NCBI GenBank assembly: GCA_016714445.1
Contig: JADJNF010000010.1
Span: 186,001-250,000, forward strand
Length of the DNA: 64,000 nucleotides
Reading direction: 5' to 3'
Origin: Saprospiraceae bacterium
Lineage (GTDB): Bacteria; Bacteroidota; Bacteroidia; Chitinophagales; Saprospiraceae
Shown: positions 51,613 to 61,031 of the stretch, piece by piece
How the letters are laid out: every line of letters begins with the position of its first letter
How positions within the stretch are numbered: position 1 is the first letter of the stretch
Notes under the pieces: model-generated
The model's input: only the letters and a program-made list of their open reading frames with translations
Told to the model about the DNA's origin: nothing
The model's database searches: none
Program-made: the position numbers and the translations under genes

Positions 51613-54600
51613 TTAAATTAAAGGGATTTTTAAACAAAAACTATGTTCGGTTTCTTCCACTTTTATAGGTTTATTTGTAAGGTATTTATACAGTGTAATA
51701 AACTGGACCAGGCCTTTTTTATTGGAAGTTTCTACCACATTTTTTTTCTGCAAGTTGTTTTTGACCACGATATAATCCTGCTCAATATATATGTCGATGA
51801 CCAGCGGAGAATCAATATCGATAATATTATGTTTTATGGCATTTTCTATCAGGTTTTGTAAGGTAACAGGTGCAATTTTATAATGCATAAATTCATCATC
51901 TATGTCGATGTTGACCTGAAGCCCATTTTTAAATCTGGTTTGTTGTAAACTGATGTACAACTCAGCAAACTGTATTTCATCTTTCAGATTTACCGTTTCG
52001 CTGTCACCATTTTTAAGTATGTACCTATAGATACCGGACATTTGTTCCAAAAATGAGCCTGCAAGTTCCTGGTCAGTATCGATCAAACCGGATAGAGATG
52101 TCAATGAATTGAATAGAAAATGTGGATTGAGCTGTTGTTTGAGGCTCTCATACATGACTATTGTTTTTTCCTTTTCGAGCATTTGTGCTTTACTCTCCAA
52201 TTCGAATAATTTATCTCTTTGAGAAAGTCGGTACCGGTAGAAAGCTACAGATGCACCGATGATTATACAAGTTATTAGAATCCAAAACCAGGCAGCTTTG
52301 TAAAAAGGGGTACGAATTATAAGGTGAATAATTCGTTCAGGTGATTGCCATGACTTATCTTTAGCTACAGTTTTTACTTTAAAGGTATAATTTCCAGGTG
52401 CCAGATTGTTATATATCGCATTGGCATAATTGTTAGCAATGACCCAATCTTTGTCTGAGCCCATCAATGTATATTCAAATGAATATGGAAAGATTTCATG
52501 ACTGATCAGTGACCCAAAATTGATTTCCAAAGAATTTTCTTCCGGTTCCAAATATAAGTCAACTTCATTCGTAATTAATTTTTCCCTACCTGCAATTTTT
52601 ATCATGCTGATGAGAGGTGACTTCATCACTGGTTTTAAATTGAGTTTATCAGGCATAAATATAAGTACGTCCTTACACATCGTAGTTATAATATTTCCAT
52701 TTTGATCTTCCGATATTACATTGGAATAATTAAATAGGTTTTCATGTTTGGGTATTTTAAAATGTGAGATATTTTTATCATCCGGATTAAAAACAGAAAA
52801 TTTGTTCATCGCTGCAGTCCATATTTGTCCTCTGCTATCAGATAGTGCATAGTTAATTCTGCTATCAATTTGATTGGGTTCGTTATACAAAGTCATTTCT
52901 TCTGTAGCAGTATTGTACTTATACAAACCAACTCCTATGGATGCCAACCATAAATTTCCATTTTGATCACTGTCAAAAGATGTCAGATATCCGAATAGCT
53001 CTTTTTCTTTGTTTTTTATATAGTATTTAAGTTCTACTCTGTTATCTTCTTTTACCTGACCAAGCCAACCAAATGCAGGGATATACCAAGGTCTGTTTTT
53101 GTGATCAAAATATATTTTGGAAGACCCTGGCTTTTGTCCATCGGGGAGTTTGTCTGCATCGGCCTTAATTTTTATGGCACTATTACTTTTTTTATTCCAT
53201 TTTATAAACCCATCACTAGTCGTAAACCATACGTTGTCTCCATTTTCGACCATATAATTATAGACAATATGTGGCCAATCATTAAATTTTTTTTCAAATG
53301 GGATGACTTTTTTTGTAGTTTCATTCACCTGCCACACACCACTATGCGTGCAGACGTATGGTTTGCCATTTAAAAATTCTATGCCAAAAACTCCAATTGG
53401 AACTTGTCCGGTGGAATTCTTTATTGACTTGGAAAAATCATAAAAATAATACTTCCCGGTTTGTGGGAAATAATGTAACAATCCACCATTTCCTTGTTCT
53501 GCTCCTAACCACCACGTATTGTCCCTGGGGTCGATAGTAAGCGCACCTAAAAAGGATGATTTTATTTCAGGTACTTTTTCAGTAATAGGCACTATGTTGT
53601 AGACGTTATTGGTGTAATTACATTTGGCCAATCCTCCGGGTGTTGCCAGCCATATAGTATGATTTTCGTCTTCCAATATATCCCAAAAATAATTCCCTGG
53701 AATAGACAAAGTATTGACAGTTGAGTTTACTACATGATTTATGATTCCTTTTTTATAGTCAATGACAACAATCTTACCATTCCACGATGAAAACCAAAGC
53801 ATTTGATTACTGTCTTCAAATATGGTGAGGCCATAATCATTGGAAATGGCGGCATTGATATTGATTTGGTGAAGGATTTTATGTGTTTTGGGGTCAAATG
53901 AAATGATATCCTTCGTCACATTATCAAAAAACCAAAAATGACCTGATTGGGATAAAGATAATGCTGCCACTCCGTGATTGGTAAATATGGCATCGCCCGG
54001 CCGGTTTTTATTACTGTAAAACTTGGCTTGTTTGGTGTTATAAAAATGAAGTCCGGAGCGAGTGGCAAACCAGATACCTGTTCCGGATGGGTCTTCTATC
54101 ATACCATTTTGTCTGACGGAGTACTTTCCCAGGGAATCATAATTAGTTGTGAGCGGACCTATTTCTTCAAACTTATTTTTCTTTTTATTTAACTTCAGGA
54201 TATTCCATTCACTACTAGCCCAAATATCTCCATTTCGGTCACATATGATGTTTTTTATACCACGTGCAAAATCATACGTAGGTGGTGTAAAGTTTACAAA
54301 GGTGTTTTGCATTGGCAGGTAACAGAAAATACCACTGGCAGTACCTCCCCAGATATTTCCTTCTTTGTCTTCACATAAATCAAATATACTGTTGTTGATT
54401 AATGAAGAACTGTCTTTTCCGGATTTAAAATTATAAAAATGAACTCCATCAAATCGATTTAGGCCATTCATGGTACCAATCCATAACATATCTCTGCTAT
54501 CCTTTAACAGACTAAAACACAAATTATTACTGAGTCCCTGACGTTCACCTAAATGATGGAAAATAAAATCAGTAGTCTGAGCAAACAGGTGAATAGATAA

Positions 54601-54759
54601 AAAAATCAACACAACTGTATAAAATATTCTGAACGACACGATCTGGTTATTTTGATGCAAGGTATTTAATCCCTTTGGTTTGGACAAGATTATTCTTTTT
54701 AAATGTCTGAATATGAATCCAGATGTAGGTAATAACCATTTAAATGTAAATAGGTACAA
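51613..54759 (-). CDS. Hybrid-type propeller sensor histidine kinase (reg_prop, Y_Y_Y, LytS kinase)
   Basis: This 1048-residue protein has a hydrophobic leader at about 42-60 (FYTVVLIFLSIHLFAQ) and a large periplasmic two-component-regulator beta-propeller region (about 65-720) with repeated units such as LLKDSRDMLWIGTMNGLNRF and CEDKEGNIWGGTASG. A Y_Y_Y domain (about 735-800), one membrane helix (AAWFWILITCIIIGASVAFY) and a His_kinase domain with LNPHFLFNSLTSLSGLI (near 880) and NLIENAIKHN complete it. It senses an unknown extracellular ligand and signals to the LytTR regulator. The first 40 residues are polar and the true start may be a later ATG. Confidence 0.88.
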   Translation of the reverse strand: MYLFTFKWLLPTSGFIFRHLKRIILSKPKGLNTLHQNNQIVSFRIFYTVVLIFLSIHLFAQTTDFIFHHLGERQGLSNNLCFSLLKDSRDMLWIGTMNGLNRFDGVHFYNFKSGKDSSSLINNSIFDLCEDKEGNIWGGTASGIFCYLPMQNTFVNFTPPTYDFARGIKNIICDRNGDIWASSEWNILKLNKKKNKFEEIGPLTTNYDSLGKYSVRQNGMIEDPSGTGIWFATRSGLHFYNTKQAKFYSNKNRPGDAIFTNHGVAALSLSQSGHFWFFDNVTKDIISFDPKTHKILHQININAAISNDYGLTIFEDSNQMLWFSSWNGKIVVIDYKKGIINHVVNSTVNTLSIPGNYFWDILEDENHTIWLATPGGLAKCNYTNNVYNIVPITEKVPEIKSSFLGALTIDPRDNTWWLGAEQGNGGLLHYFPQTGKYYFYDFSKSIKNSTGQVPIGVFGIEFLNGKPYVCTHSGVWQVNETTKKVIPFEKKFNDWPHIVYNYMVENGDNVWFTTSDGFIKWNKKSNSAIKIKADADKLPDGQKPGSSKIYFDHKNRPWYIPAFGWLGQVKEDNRVELKYYIKNKEKELFGYLTSFDSDQNGNLWLASIGVGLYKYNTATEEMTLYNEPNQIDSRINYALSDSRGQIWTAAMNKFSVFNPDDKNISHFKIPKHENLFNYSNVISEDQNGNIITTMCKDVLIFMPDKLNLKPVMKSPLISMIKIAGREKLITNEVDLYLEPEENSLEINFGSLISHEIFPYSFEYTLMGSDKDWVIANNYANAIYNNLAPGNYTFKVKTVAKDKSWQSPERIIHLIIRTPFYKAAWFWILITCIIIGASVAFYRYRLSQRDKLFELESKAQMLEKEKTIVMYESLKQQLNPHFLFNSLTSLSGLIDTDQELAGSFLEQMSGIYRYILKNGDSETVNLKDEIQFAELYISLQQTRFKNGLQVNIDIDDEFMHYKIAPVTLQNLIENAIKHNIIDIDSPLVIDIYIEQDYIVVKNNLQKKNVVETSNKKGLVQFITLYKYLTNKPIKVEETEHSFCLKIPLI

Positions 54760-54825
54760 AAGGGAGCATTTTTAGTGCTGATACCTGATTGATTTTTGTA
54801 GTTAGAATAGCATGTCAGTGTATTT

Positions 54826-54876
54826 ACATTTCAATTTTGGATACCCACATATCAAGTGTAAAATAAAACACATCAC
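54826..54876 (+). promoter_or_regulatory. Triple 21-bp-period direct repeat, candidate LytTR operator
   Basis: ACATTTCAA (54826), ACATATCAA (54847) and ACACATCAC (54868) are spaced at exactly 21 bp. LytTR proteins bind direct repeats of about 9 bp with about 12-bp spacers. The site lies between the divergent propeller kinase gene and the secreted-protein gene at 54947, ending 70 bases before that start; a weak -7 (CAACTTTG) is at 54910-54917. Confidence 0.55.
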
Positions 54877-54946
54877 ATAGCTTTAATTTTCTGGGACGCA
54901 ATTCTGCCACAACTTTGCATCATTAATTCATCAACATTTTTAAATC

Positions 54947-55963
54947 ATGAAAAACATAGTATTTTTATTTCTTGTATTTTTATTTGCGGGTCAAGCAAAT
55001 GCACAGGTACCACAAACATTCAATTATCAAGCTGTGGCACGTAATAATAATGGGCAAGCATTGGCAAATCAGACCATTAAAATAAGGCTATCTATTTTGG
55101 ATGGCGGAAATTCTCTTTACAGTGAGACTAGAAGTGTTACTACCAATGCTTTGGGTTTGTTTAATGTACGAATAGGTACACCGGGTACTCTTAGTACTTC
55201 TGGTAGTTTTACGACAATTGATTGGGCGAATAACCAACCCGAGATTAAATTTATTAAAGTCGAACTTGACATCAGCAATACCAATGTTTTTACTGATATG
55301 GGTACACAACCACTGTCAAGTGTGCCTTATACCTTTGTTGCTGAAAATGCCCGAAAAATTGGTGGATTTGATGTAGGTACTTCAGAGCCCAATAATGAAG
55401 AAGTGTTACAATGGAATGGAAGTGAGTGGGAACCAGGAATGTTAAGAATAGGCACTAAACCTGTAAGTAGTACAGTACCCAACACAGGAGCCGTTTTGAG
55501 ATGGGACGGTACGGAATGGGCACCATTTAACCTGCCTGAACAGCCTACTGTCGGCAACGCAGCCGGACTTATAAGTGGTATCCCTTTTGGAGGAGTATCA
55601 GCACCATGGGTATTTGCCGGGCCAACAGTAACTGTTGCTGTCAACGGACCGCAAGATGTAATTATAGCCACTGCTACCGGAGTATTAGGACACAACAGTG
55701 CCAATCCTCAGCCTGTTAGTTTTTCAGTGTGCTGGTCTTTAGTAACTTCAGGAAGCCCAATTACTGCATTTATGACAAACTCATATCCAGACGCAACTGT
55801 AGCAGCTACTACCAATAAAACTGCATTAACAGCTACGGGTACTATAACAAATTTACCTGCCGGAAACTATAAAATTGGGTTAGGTATTAAAAACAAATCG
55901 GGAACTGCTAACCTAAACGATAACGGTTTTATGAACATGTCTTATCAGGTTATTCACAATTAA
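54947..55963 (+). CDS. Secreted protein of unknown function (Saprospiraceae-type)
   Basis: This 338-residue protein has a signal peptide (MKNIVFLFLVFLFAGQANAQ). The N-terminal domain (about 21-130) begins VPQTFNYQAVARNNNGQALA and has the repeat-like strand pattern of a beta-sandwich common in front of tail-fibre-like or adhesin-like proteins in Bacteroidota. The middle has two similar blocks (EEVLQWNGSEWEPG and GAVLRWDGTEWAPF). The C-terminal part is Ala/Thr-rich and beta-like. I cannot name a function. It diverges from a LytS/LytTR pair and carries its candidate operator, so it is probably a target of that system. Confidence 0.7.
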   Translation: MKNIVFLFLVFLFAGQANAQVPQTFNYQAVARNNNGQALANQTIKIRLSILDGGNSLYSETRSVTTNALGLFNVRIGTPGTLSTSGSFTTIDWANNQPEIKFIKVELDISNTNVFTDMGTQPLSSVPYTFVAENARKIGGFDVGTSEPNNEEVLQWNGSEWEPGMLRIGTKPVSSTVPNTGAVLRWDGTEWAPFNLPEQPTVGNAAGLISGIPFGGVSAPWVFAGPTVTVAVNGPQDVIIATATGVLGHNSANPQPVSFSVCWSLVTSGSPITAFMTNSYPDATVAATTNKTALTATGTITNLPAGNYKIGLGIKNKSGTANLNDNGFMNMSYQVIHN

Positions 55964-56058
55964 ATAATTGAGTAACGGTAAAACAAGTATTTACATTCAA
56001 TAAAAAAAGGACCGAAAACTAAATCCGATGTCTTTTCTTTTGCAAATATTATAAACAA

Positions 56059-56676
56059 ATGAAACAATTTAAAATAACACTTTTCTTGCTTCTGATTGGC
56101 AACTTTGCCAAAGCACAAATATTAACTCCAGAAGTATTGAGTGCGGCAGGGATAAGTAGTAGCAATGGTTCTGTGGAGTTAGAATATAGTTTAGGTAGTT
56201 TATCTGTTAGCACCATCAGTACATCCACTTTTATGTACACACAAGGTTTTTTACAACCTGATGCAGGTATTACACATACTTTACCGCACATAAATGATGT
56301 AGTTTTAAGCTCAGGAAGCACATTGGACAATGCTGGCACAACTTTTATAAATGATGGAATCATGGTGGAGTTTTCACTTGGTGAGATGGCGTGTAGTACT
56401 TTAAATAGTCCAAACAATATGCTTACCCAAGGTATACTCCAGCCATATCATTATTTTATATGGACTGGACTTGTAAATAATCAATGGATTGAACCTGGCA
56501 ATTGGAATATTGGTGTGCTTCCCATCAGATCTGATGAAGTATTGATCCCATCTGGTTGTCCTAACTACCCGGTACTCGAAAACACACATAGAGGGCATTG
56601 CCGCCTGCTGACTGCACAAGCGGGGACATCAGTTACTGTAAATACTGGCGGTACATTGAGATTGCATCAATATTAA
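56059..56676 (+). CDS. Secreted protein, probably truncated
   Basis: This 205-residue protein has a signal peptide (ending GNFAKAQ). Two similar blocks, EYSLGSLSVSTIST...YTQGFLQPDAG and EFSLGEMACSTLNS...LTQGILQPYH, form internal repeats. They are followed by a WTGLVNNQWIEPGNWNIG motif common in Bacteroidota surface proteins that end in a type IX sorting domain. No sorting domain follows, and the protein ends TGGTLRLHQY, so the gene may be cut short. It lies 95 bases after the 54947 gene and may share its transcript. Confidence 0.65.
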   Translation: MKQFKITLFLLLIGNFAKAQILTPEVLSAAGISSSNGSVELEYSLGSLSVSTISTSTFMYTQGFLQPDAGITHTLPHINDVVLSSGSTLDNAGTTFINDGIMVEFSLGEMACSTLNSPNNMLTQGILQPYHYFIWTGLVNNQWIEPGNWNIGVLPIRSDEVLIPSGCPNYPVLENTHRGHCRLLTAQAGTSVTVNTGGTLRLHQY

Positions 56677-56940
56677 TATCAAAGTTTGCGTATTTGATGG
56701 TTTCAATATTACTGCTAATATACACCACCATTAATTAGCAAAACCCAAAATAGTGGTAATTATGTGCGTGCTATCCTTTTATTTTAATAATGAAGCCGTA
56801 TAATGACATTTCGATGTGTGGCTTCAAAATATTTTTTAATCCTGAAAAAGATTTCGATATGAACACATCTTTTGCCAAAATTAATGACAAGTTACATCGT
56901 ATCACACAAAAATAATTTATAATGGTCATTTATCTTTTTA

Positions 56941-57048
56941 TACTCAAAATAAATTGGTTTGCGAAAAAATGCTTTAACCAATGTATTGATTTTGAGTAAG
57001 GATGAAGACATAATTTTTCTCAAAGAAAATTATCGTCGGTATAATATT
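56941..57048. repeat. TACTCAAAAT element, copy B
   Basis: Terminal arms TACTCAAAAT (56941-56950) and ATTTTGAGTA (56989-56998) are followed by the second module (TAATTTTTCTCAAAGAAAAT, then TCGTCGGTATAATATT). It is nearly identical to 29161-29265 and lies 64 bases before the SMI1/KNR4 gene. The rest of 56677-56940 holds no gene. Confidence 0.75.
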
Positions 57049-57112
57049 AATTTTGTATAATTTTTCTTATTCAAATTTCTTAATCAAACGTGGCGACGAA
57101 ACGCATATCGCA

Positions 57113-58336
57113 ATGAAACATGTAGCTTTGATTACTCTGATTTTCTTTTTTTTAGATTGTTCAGCTCAAAATCCTAATAAGAATATTGAAAAACTATTGA
57201 AAGAGATGTCGGAACAATACGCAGAAAAAAACTATCAAAAATCCTACAATCTGGCTTTAAAAGTTTTAGAAATTGACTCGAAGAACCTTTCAGCATTGCA
57301 TTGTAAACTATTTTCTGCTTTTGAAATAAAAAAATCAGATGCTTGTATAGAAGCCGCTGATGCTATTATTGCGATTATTGACAGAAGTACGCTATTTCCA
57401 TATTTAGAAGAAGACAGCAAAAAGAGACAACTGCTACGCTTTGCATACAATTTGAAGGCATGGATCACTTACGAAAAATCTGACAATAAGACAGTTTTAG
57501 AAAAAGCCTTAGAAAATATTAATACGGCTCTTTCTATAACTTCACCGATTGATACTGACGAGTACATGAATGCGTACCTGGATACAAAAGTAAGGATATT
57601 ATTAAAACTCAATCGCAACAACGAAGCTTATTCTACTGCAAGGATCGCCCTTAAATCAGACCCATATTTTAGCGATTTGAGAGATATAAAGGACAGCGAA
57701 GGCTATAAAAACTATCTTACTCAACTCAATATTTCAGGATGGGGAAAATACCACAAAGGCAACGAAACTGAAACGGCTATCGAAGCACTCAGACGTTATG
57801 AAAATTTCATCAACCTGTACGCAAAAGACGAGGGAGAAGAAGTGAAACTTTACCATCAGATAGAATGGGAAAAAGAGAAATTCAAGAAAAAAGAAATCGA
57901 AGAAGTAGAGAAAAAATTAAATTTTAAATTTCCGGAAGACTACCTTGATTTTGTTACAAAGTATGGAAATTTTAAGATTAATGAAGGATATTCTTTACTC
58001 AAACCACATGAAATCACACGCCTTTCCGATGCTTTAAAAACCGAATGGAACGTAAATCTTGAAAAAAAATGCAATGCTGCACAACGAGATAATTTGAGTA
58101 ACCTGATATGTTTTGCGACAGGTGAAGAAGACAGACAAGATATCTGGTATTTTTGTTTTAGTGCCAAAACGCTCCATCCAGCTACTCAATTCATGGATGT
58201 CATCCAGTACAATCAAGACGACTGGTGGCATCTGACAGAAACACCCCAATACAAGTATGAGCACAAAAGAGGCGGCTTCGATTTGTACATTTCAGCATTG
58301 GTAGATAAGCTGATCGTAGATATAATAGAAGAGTAA
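57113..58336 (+). CDS. TPR-containing protein with C-terminal SMI1/KNR4 domain
   Basis: This protein of about 407 residues starts at ATG 57113; the upstream TTG at 57053 is rejected because it would begin in repeat DNA and break the leader. MKHVALITLIFFFLDCSAQN is an export signal, possibly of a lipoprotein. TPR-like helices occupy about 25-250. A SMI1/KNR4 domain follows at about 265-400 (VEKKLNFKFPEDYLDFVTKY, LLKPHEITRLSDALK). SMI1/KNR4 proteins often serve as immunity proteins to polymorphic toxins; here the export signal makes another role equally possible. Direct copies of one repeat flank the gene. Confidence 0.75.
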   Translation: MKHVALITLIFFFLDCSAQNPNKNIEKLLKEMSEQYAEKNYQKSYNLALKVLEIDSKNLSALHCKLFSAFEIKKSDACIEAADAIIAIIDRSTLFPYLEEDSKKRQLLRFAYNLKAWITYEKSDNKTVLEKALENINTALSITSPIDTDEYMNAYLDTKVRILLKLNRNNEAYSTARIALKSDPYFSDLRDIKDSEGYKNYLTQLNISGWGKYHKGNETETAIEALRRYENFINLYAKDEGEEVKLYHQIEWEKEKFKKKEIEEVEKKLNFKFPEDYLDFVTKYGNFKINEGYSLLKPHEITRLSDALKTEWNVNLEKKCNAAQRDNLSNLICFATGEEDRQDIWYFCFSAKTLHPATQFMDVIQYNQDDWWHLTETPQYKYEHKRGGFDLYISALVDKLIVDIIEE

Positions 58337-58382
58337 GCTCAGAATAGAAAGTCATGCCTATCCATAAAGGCTGCGTGATGTA

Positions 58383-58473
58383 TACTCAAAATAAATTGGT
58401 TTGCGAAAAACACTTTATTTAATTCATTTATTTTGAGCATATTACCGATAGAATTTTTTGCAAAATAATCGGT
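58383..58473. repeat. TACTCAAAAT element, copy C with a different second module
   Basis: TACTCAAAAT (58383-58392) and ATTTTGAGCA (58430-58439) enclose the shared AAATTGGTTTGCGAAAAA. The second module differs from copies A and B: ACCGAT and ATCGGT arms (58444-58473) around ATTTT/AAAAT. It lies 46 bases after the SMI1/KNR4 gene, in the same orientation as copy B before it. The remainder of 58474-58678 holds no gene. Confidence 0.7.
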
Positions 58474-58678
58474 CACATTGGGTATGTTTTATTTACCTTA
58501 AATCCGGATGAAAATCCATTCCCATAAGTCTTCTATCTGCATATAGTGACAAGTCCTTCGACTATCTGCTAACTTGCCAGCTATTTTGTCTGTCTTATGG
58601 CAAACTTCACAGTAAATTATCATTACGGTTACTTATGATTAACATGATAATCCGAAGTTTACAGATTAAATAGAATAT

Positions 58679-60427
58679 ATGTCACTGGTTACAGAACAGG
58701 AAGTAGCGCGTACGCTTCAGCTGGAAAAATATGGGTCTTTCGGGATTAATCTTACCCGAAAGATGATGGATATACTTAAGATAAAAGATATAAATATCCT
58801 GTATGACAGACACAAACACCTGGAGGGAATAGGGTTTATTGATGCTGTGCTGAATGATCTGGATATTCAGGTCGAAATTTCTCAGCCTGATCTGAAACGT
58901 ATACCCAAATCCGGGCCGTTTATTTTGGTCTCAAATCACCCGCTTGGAGGAGTAGATGGTCTTATCATGTTGAAAATCCTTTTATTATCCTCACCCAATG
59001 CTAAAATAATGGCCAATTTTTTGTTGGCCAAAATCAAACCACTGGCTTCGTATATCTGTCAGGTAAATCCTTTTGAAGAGCGCAAAGAAATATTCGGCAG
59101 TTTTACAGGGATGAGGCAGGCCATACAAAATTTGAAAGATGGGGCTCCCGTTGGGATATTTCCTGCGGGTCAGGTATCTGTGAGGAAAAATGGCTGGTAT
59201 GGCATGGTAGACGATAAAGAGTGGGAAAATAGTGTTTTAAAACTCATAAAAAGAGCCCGAGTGCCCGTGATACCACTCTATTTTCACGCCCGCAACAGCG
59301 AAATATTTTACATACTATCAGGAATACATGCCAATTTCAGAACGGCAAGTCTGGCTTCAGAAATTGTAAAAAGCAGGCATAAGAAGGTGACATTGAGAAT
59401 CGGACACCCCATTTGTCCGTCAGTGCAAAATGATTGTAAGGACATCACCCGATTTGGTGTTTTGTTGCGACAAAAAACGTATTTACTTGGATTGTCTTTT
59501 GAGAATAAAAGGATGCCTGATCTGATAAAATTCAGATATCCCACAAAAGCATTGAACATCTTACCCGCTTTGGGAGAAAATGGAATTAAAATGGCCGTTT
59601 CTGAAATACAAAATAGCGATGGGCTGCTCCTGGAATCAGGAAATTATCAGGTATTATTTACAAAATTGGACAAACACCCCGGTCTGCTCACTGAAATAGG
59701 CAGACTGAGAGAAATAACTTTCAGGGCCATCGGTGAAGGAACCAACAAAGCGCTTGATCTGGATAAATACGATGAATATTATCATCATCTCATTCTTTGG
59801 GATAAAAATGCTGAAAAAGTCGCCGGTGCTTACAGGTTGGGATTAGGTAAAGAAATTTATCTTCATAAAGGCATCAAAGGATTCTATATGTCAGCGTTGT
59901 TCAGGCTTTCCGGTGATATACATGAAGTATTCAAAAGCAGTATTGAAATGGGCAGGGCTTTTATCACCGCTCAACATCAGCAAAAACATTTGCCACTTTT
60001 TCTTCTTTGGAAAGGCATCTTTGAAGTAGCCAACAGACATCCTGAATATAAGTATCTGATAGGTGCCGCAAGTATAAGCAATCACTACAGTAAATTCAGC
60101 CAATCACTGTTGGTAGAATATCTTAAGAAATATCATTTTGATGACAATAAGGCCAAAAATATTACTCCCAATCAAACATTCAGATCAGTGCTCAAGCCAA
60201 AAGATTTGTCATTATTGCATCATCTGGGATCTGATCATCTCAGGGCATTGGACAAAATGATCGAAGAAATAGAACCGCAAGGACTCAAAATTCCGGTTCT
60301 TATCAAAAAATATCTGCTCCAAAACGCACAGATTCTTGGTTTTAACATTGATACAGCTTTCAATGATACACTCGATTGTCTGATGTATATTGAGATATCA
60401 AATATCGAGATGACCAGGGATTCATAA
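58679..60427 (+). CDS. Bifunctional acyltransferase, OlsF-like (aminolipid synthesis)
   Basis: This 582-residue protein joins two acyltransferase halves. The N-terminal half (about 40-290) is PlsC-like, with LVSNHPLGGVDGL as the catalytic His/Asp motif, FPAGQVSVRKNGW and VPVIPLYFHARNS. The C-terminal half (about 310-560) is an OlsB/GNAT-type N-acyltransferase (LREITFRAIGEGTNKALDLD, VAGAYRLGLG, SIEMGRAFI). OlsF proteins build ornithine lipids by N- then O-acylation; in Bacteroidota related enzymes also make glycine-type lipids. The amino acid used here cannot be told. Monocistronic and intact. Confidence 0.82.
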   Translation: MSLVTEQEVARTLQLEKYGSFGINLTRKMMDILKIKDINILYDRHKHLEGIGFIDAVLNDLDIQVEISQPDLKRIPKSGPFILVSNHPLGGVDGLIMLKILLLSSPNAKIMANFLLAKIKPLASYICQVNPFEERKEIFGSFTGMRQAIQNLKDGAPVGIFPAGQVSVRKNGWYGMVDDKEWENSVLKLIKRARVPVIPLYFHARNSEIFYILSGIHANFRTASLASEIVKSRHKKVTLRIGHPICPSVQNDCKDITRFGVLLRQKTYLLGLSFENKRMPDLIKFRYPTKALNILPALGENGIKMAVSEIQNSDGLLLESGNYQVLFTKLDKHPGLLTEIGRLREITFRAIGEGTNKALDLDKYDEYYHHLILWDKNAEKVAGAYRLGLGKEIYLHKGIKGFYMSALFRLSGDIHEVFKSSIEMGRAFITAQHQQKHLPLFLLWKGIFEVANRHPEYKYLIGAASISNHYSKFSQSLLVEYLKKYHFDDNKAKNITPNQTFRSVLKPKDLSLLHHLGSDHLRALDKMIEEIEPQGLKIPVLIKKYLLQNAQILGFNIDTAFNDTLDCLMYIEISNIEMTRDS

Positions 60428-61031
60428 ATAGTTCTGACATCTTAATACTACTTTTGCATCCGCTCCGAAAAGTATCGGACACTGAATAATGTAAAAAATG
60501 TTTTTGTTATTTCATTGAAAAATCTACCACCCAAACTTCAGTTATAAATTCCTGGCTACCTATTGTAAAATACCTATAATAGTACATGCAAGCCAGCCCG
60601 CCTTTGTCCAGGTTTAGACAGACTGCCTTATAAAAAAAACATTTTTCCGTAAATTATTTTTTATATCATCAGGAAAATTTACATTTGTCAAAGTTATCAG
60701 GATGGGAGGAAGACTTTGATAAGTTTCTGAACATTACGATAGGTGAAAATGATGAAGTGAGTGGACTGCGCACCGTTGAGAAATAAGTTGGGTTTATCCT
60801 TGTACCGTACAGGGTTTAGACTTGTGATGGATGAAGGGATATAAAAGGCGTTTACAAATGCTTAAGATACGTTTGTATACGGAGTAGTAAAGATTAAAAA
60901 AGTGAACATTTTATTTAGAAAATTTACAATACAATAAGAGTAATATGAGCAGAAAATCAAGGAGTTATGAGTGTGGTAGATACAAAGGAGTTTCGCTTAT
61001 TTATATAGTTATTAAGGATTAAAAAAGAAGA
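60428..61031. other. Intergenic stretch without a supported gene
   Basis: A 33-codon open piece ending near 60786 (LSKLSGWEEDFDKFLNITIG ... stop) looks protein-like but has no start, so it may be a remnant. No strong terminator or promoter was recognised. Confidence 0.45.

Noticed and set aside
57053..57112. TTG-initiated extension of the SMI1/KNR4 protein
   Set aside because: It begins next to repeat copy B and would bury a clear export signal that starts at ATG 57113.
60640..60786. Open piece with LSGWEEDFDKFLNITIGENDE-like residues ending in a stop
   Set aside because: It has no start codon in a sensible place, is only about 45 open codons, and I know of no matching family. Left as a possible gene remnant.
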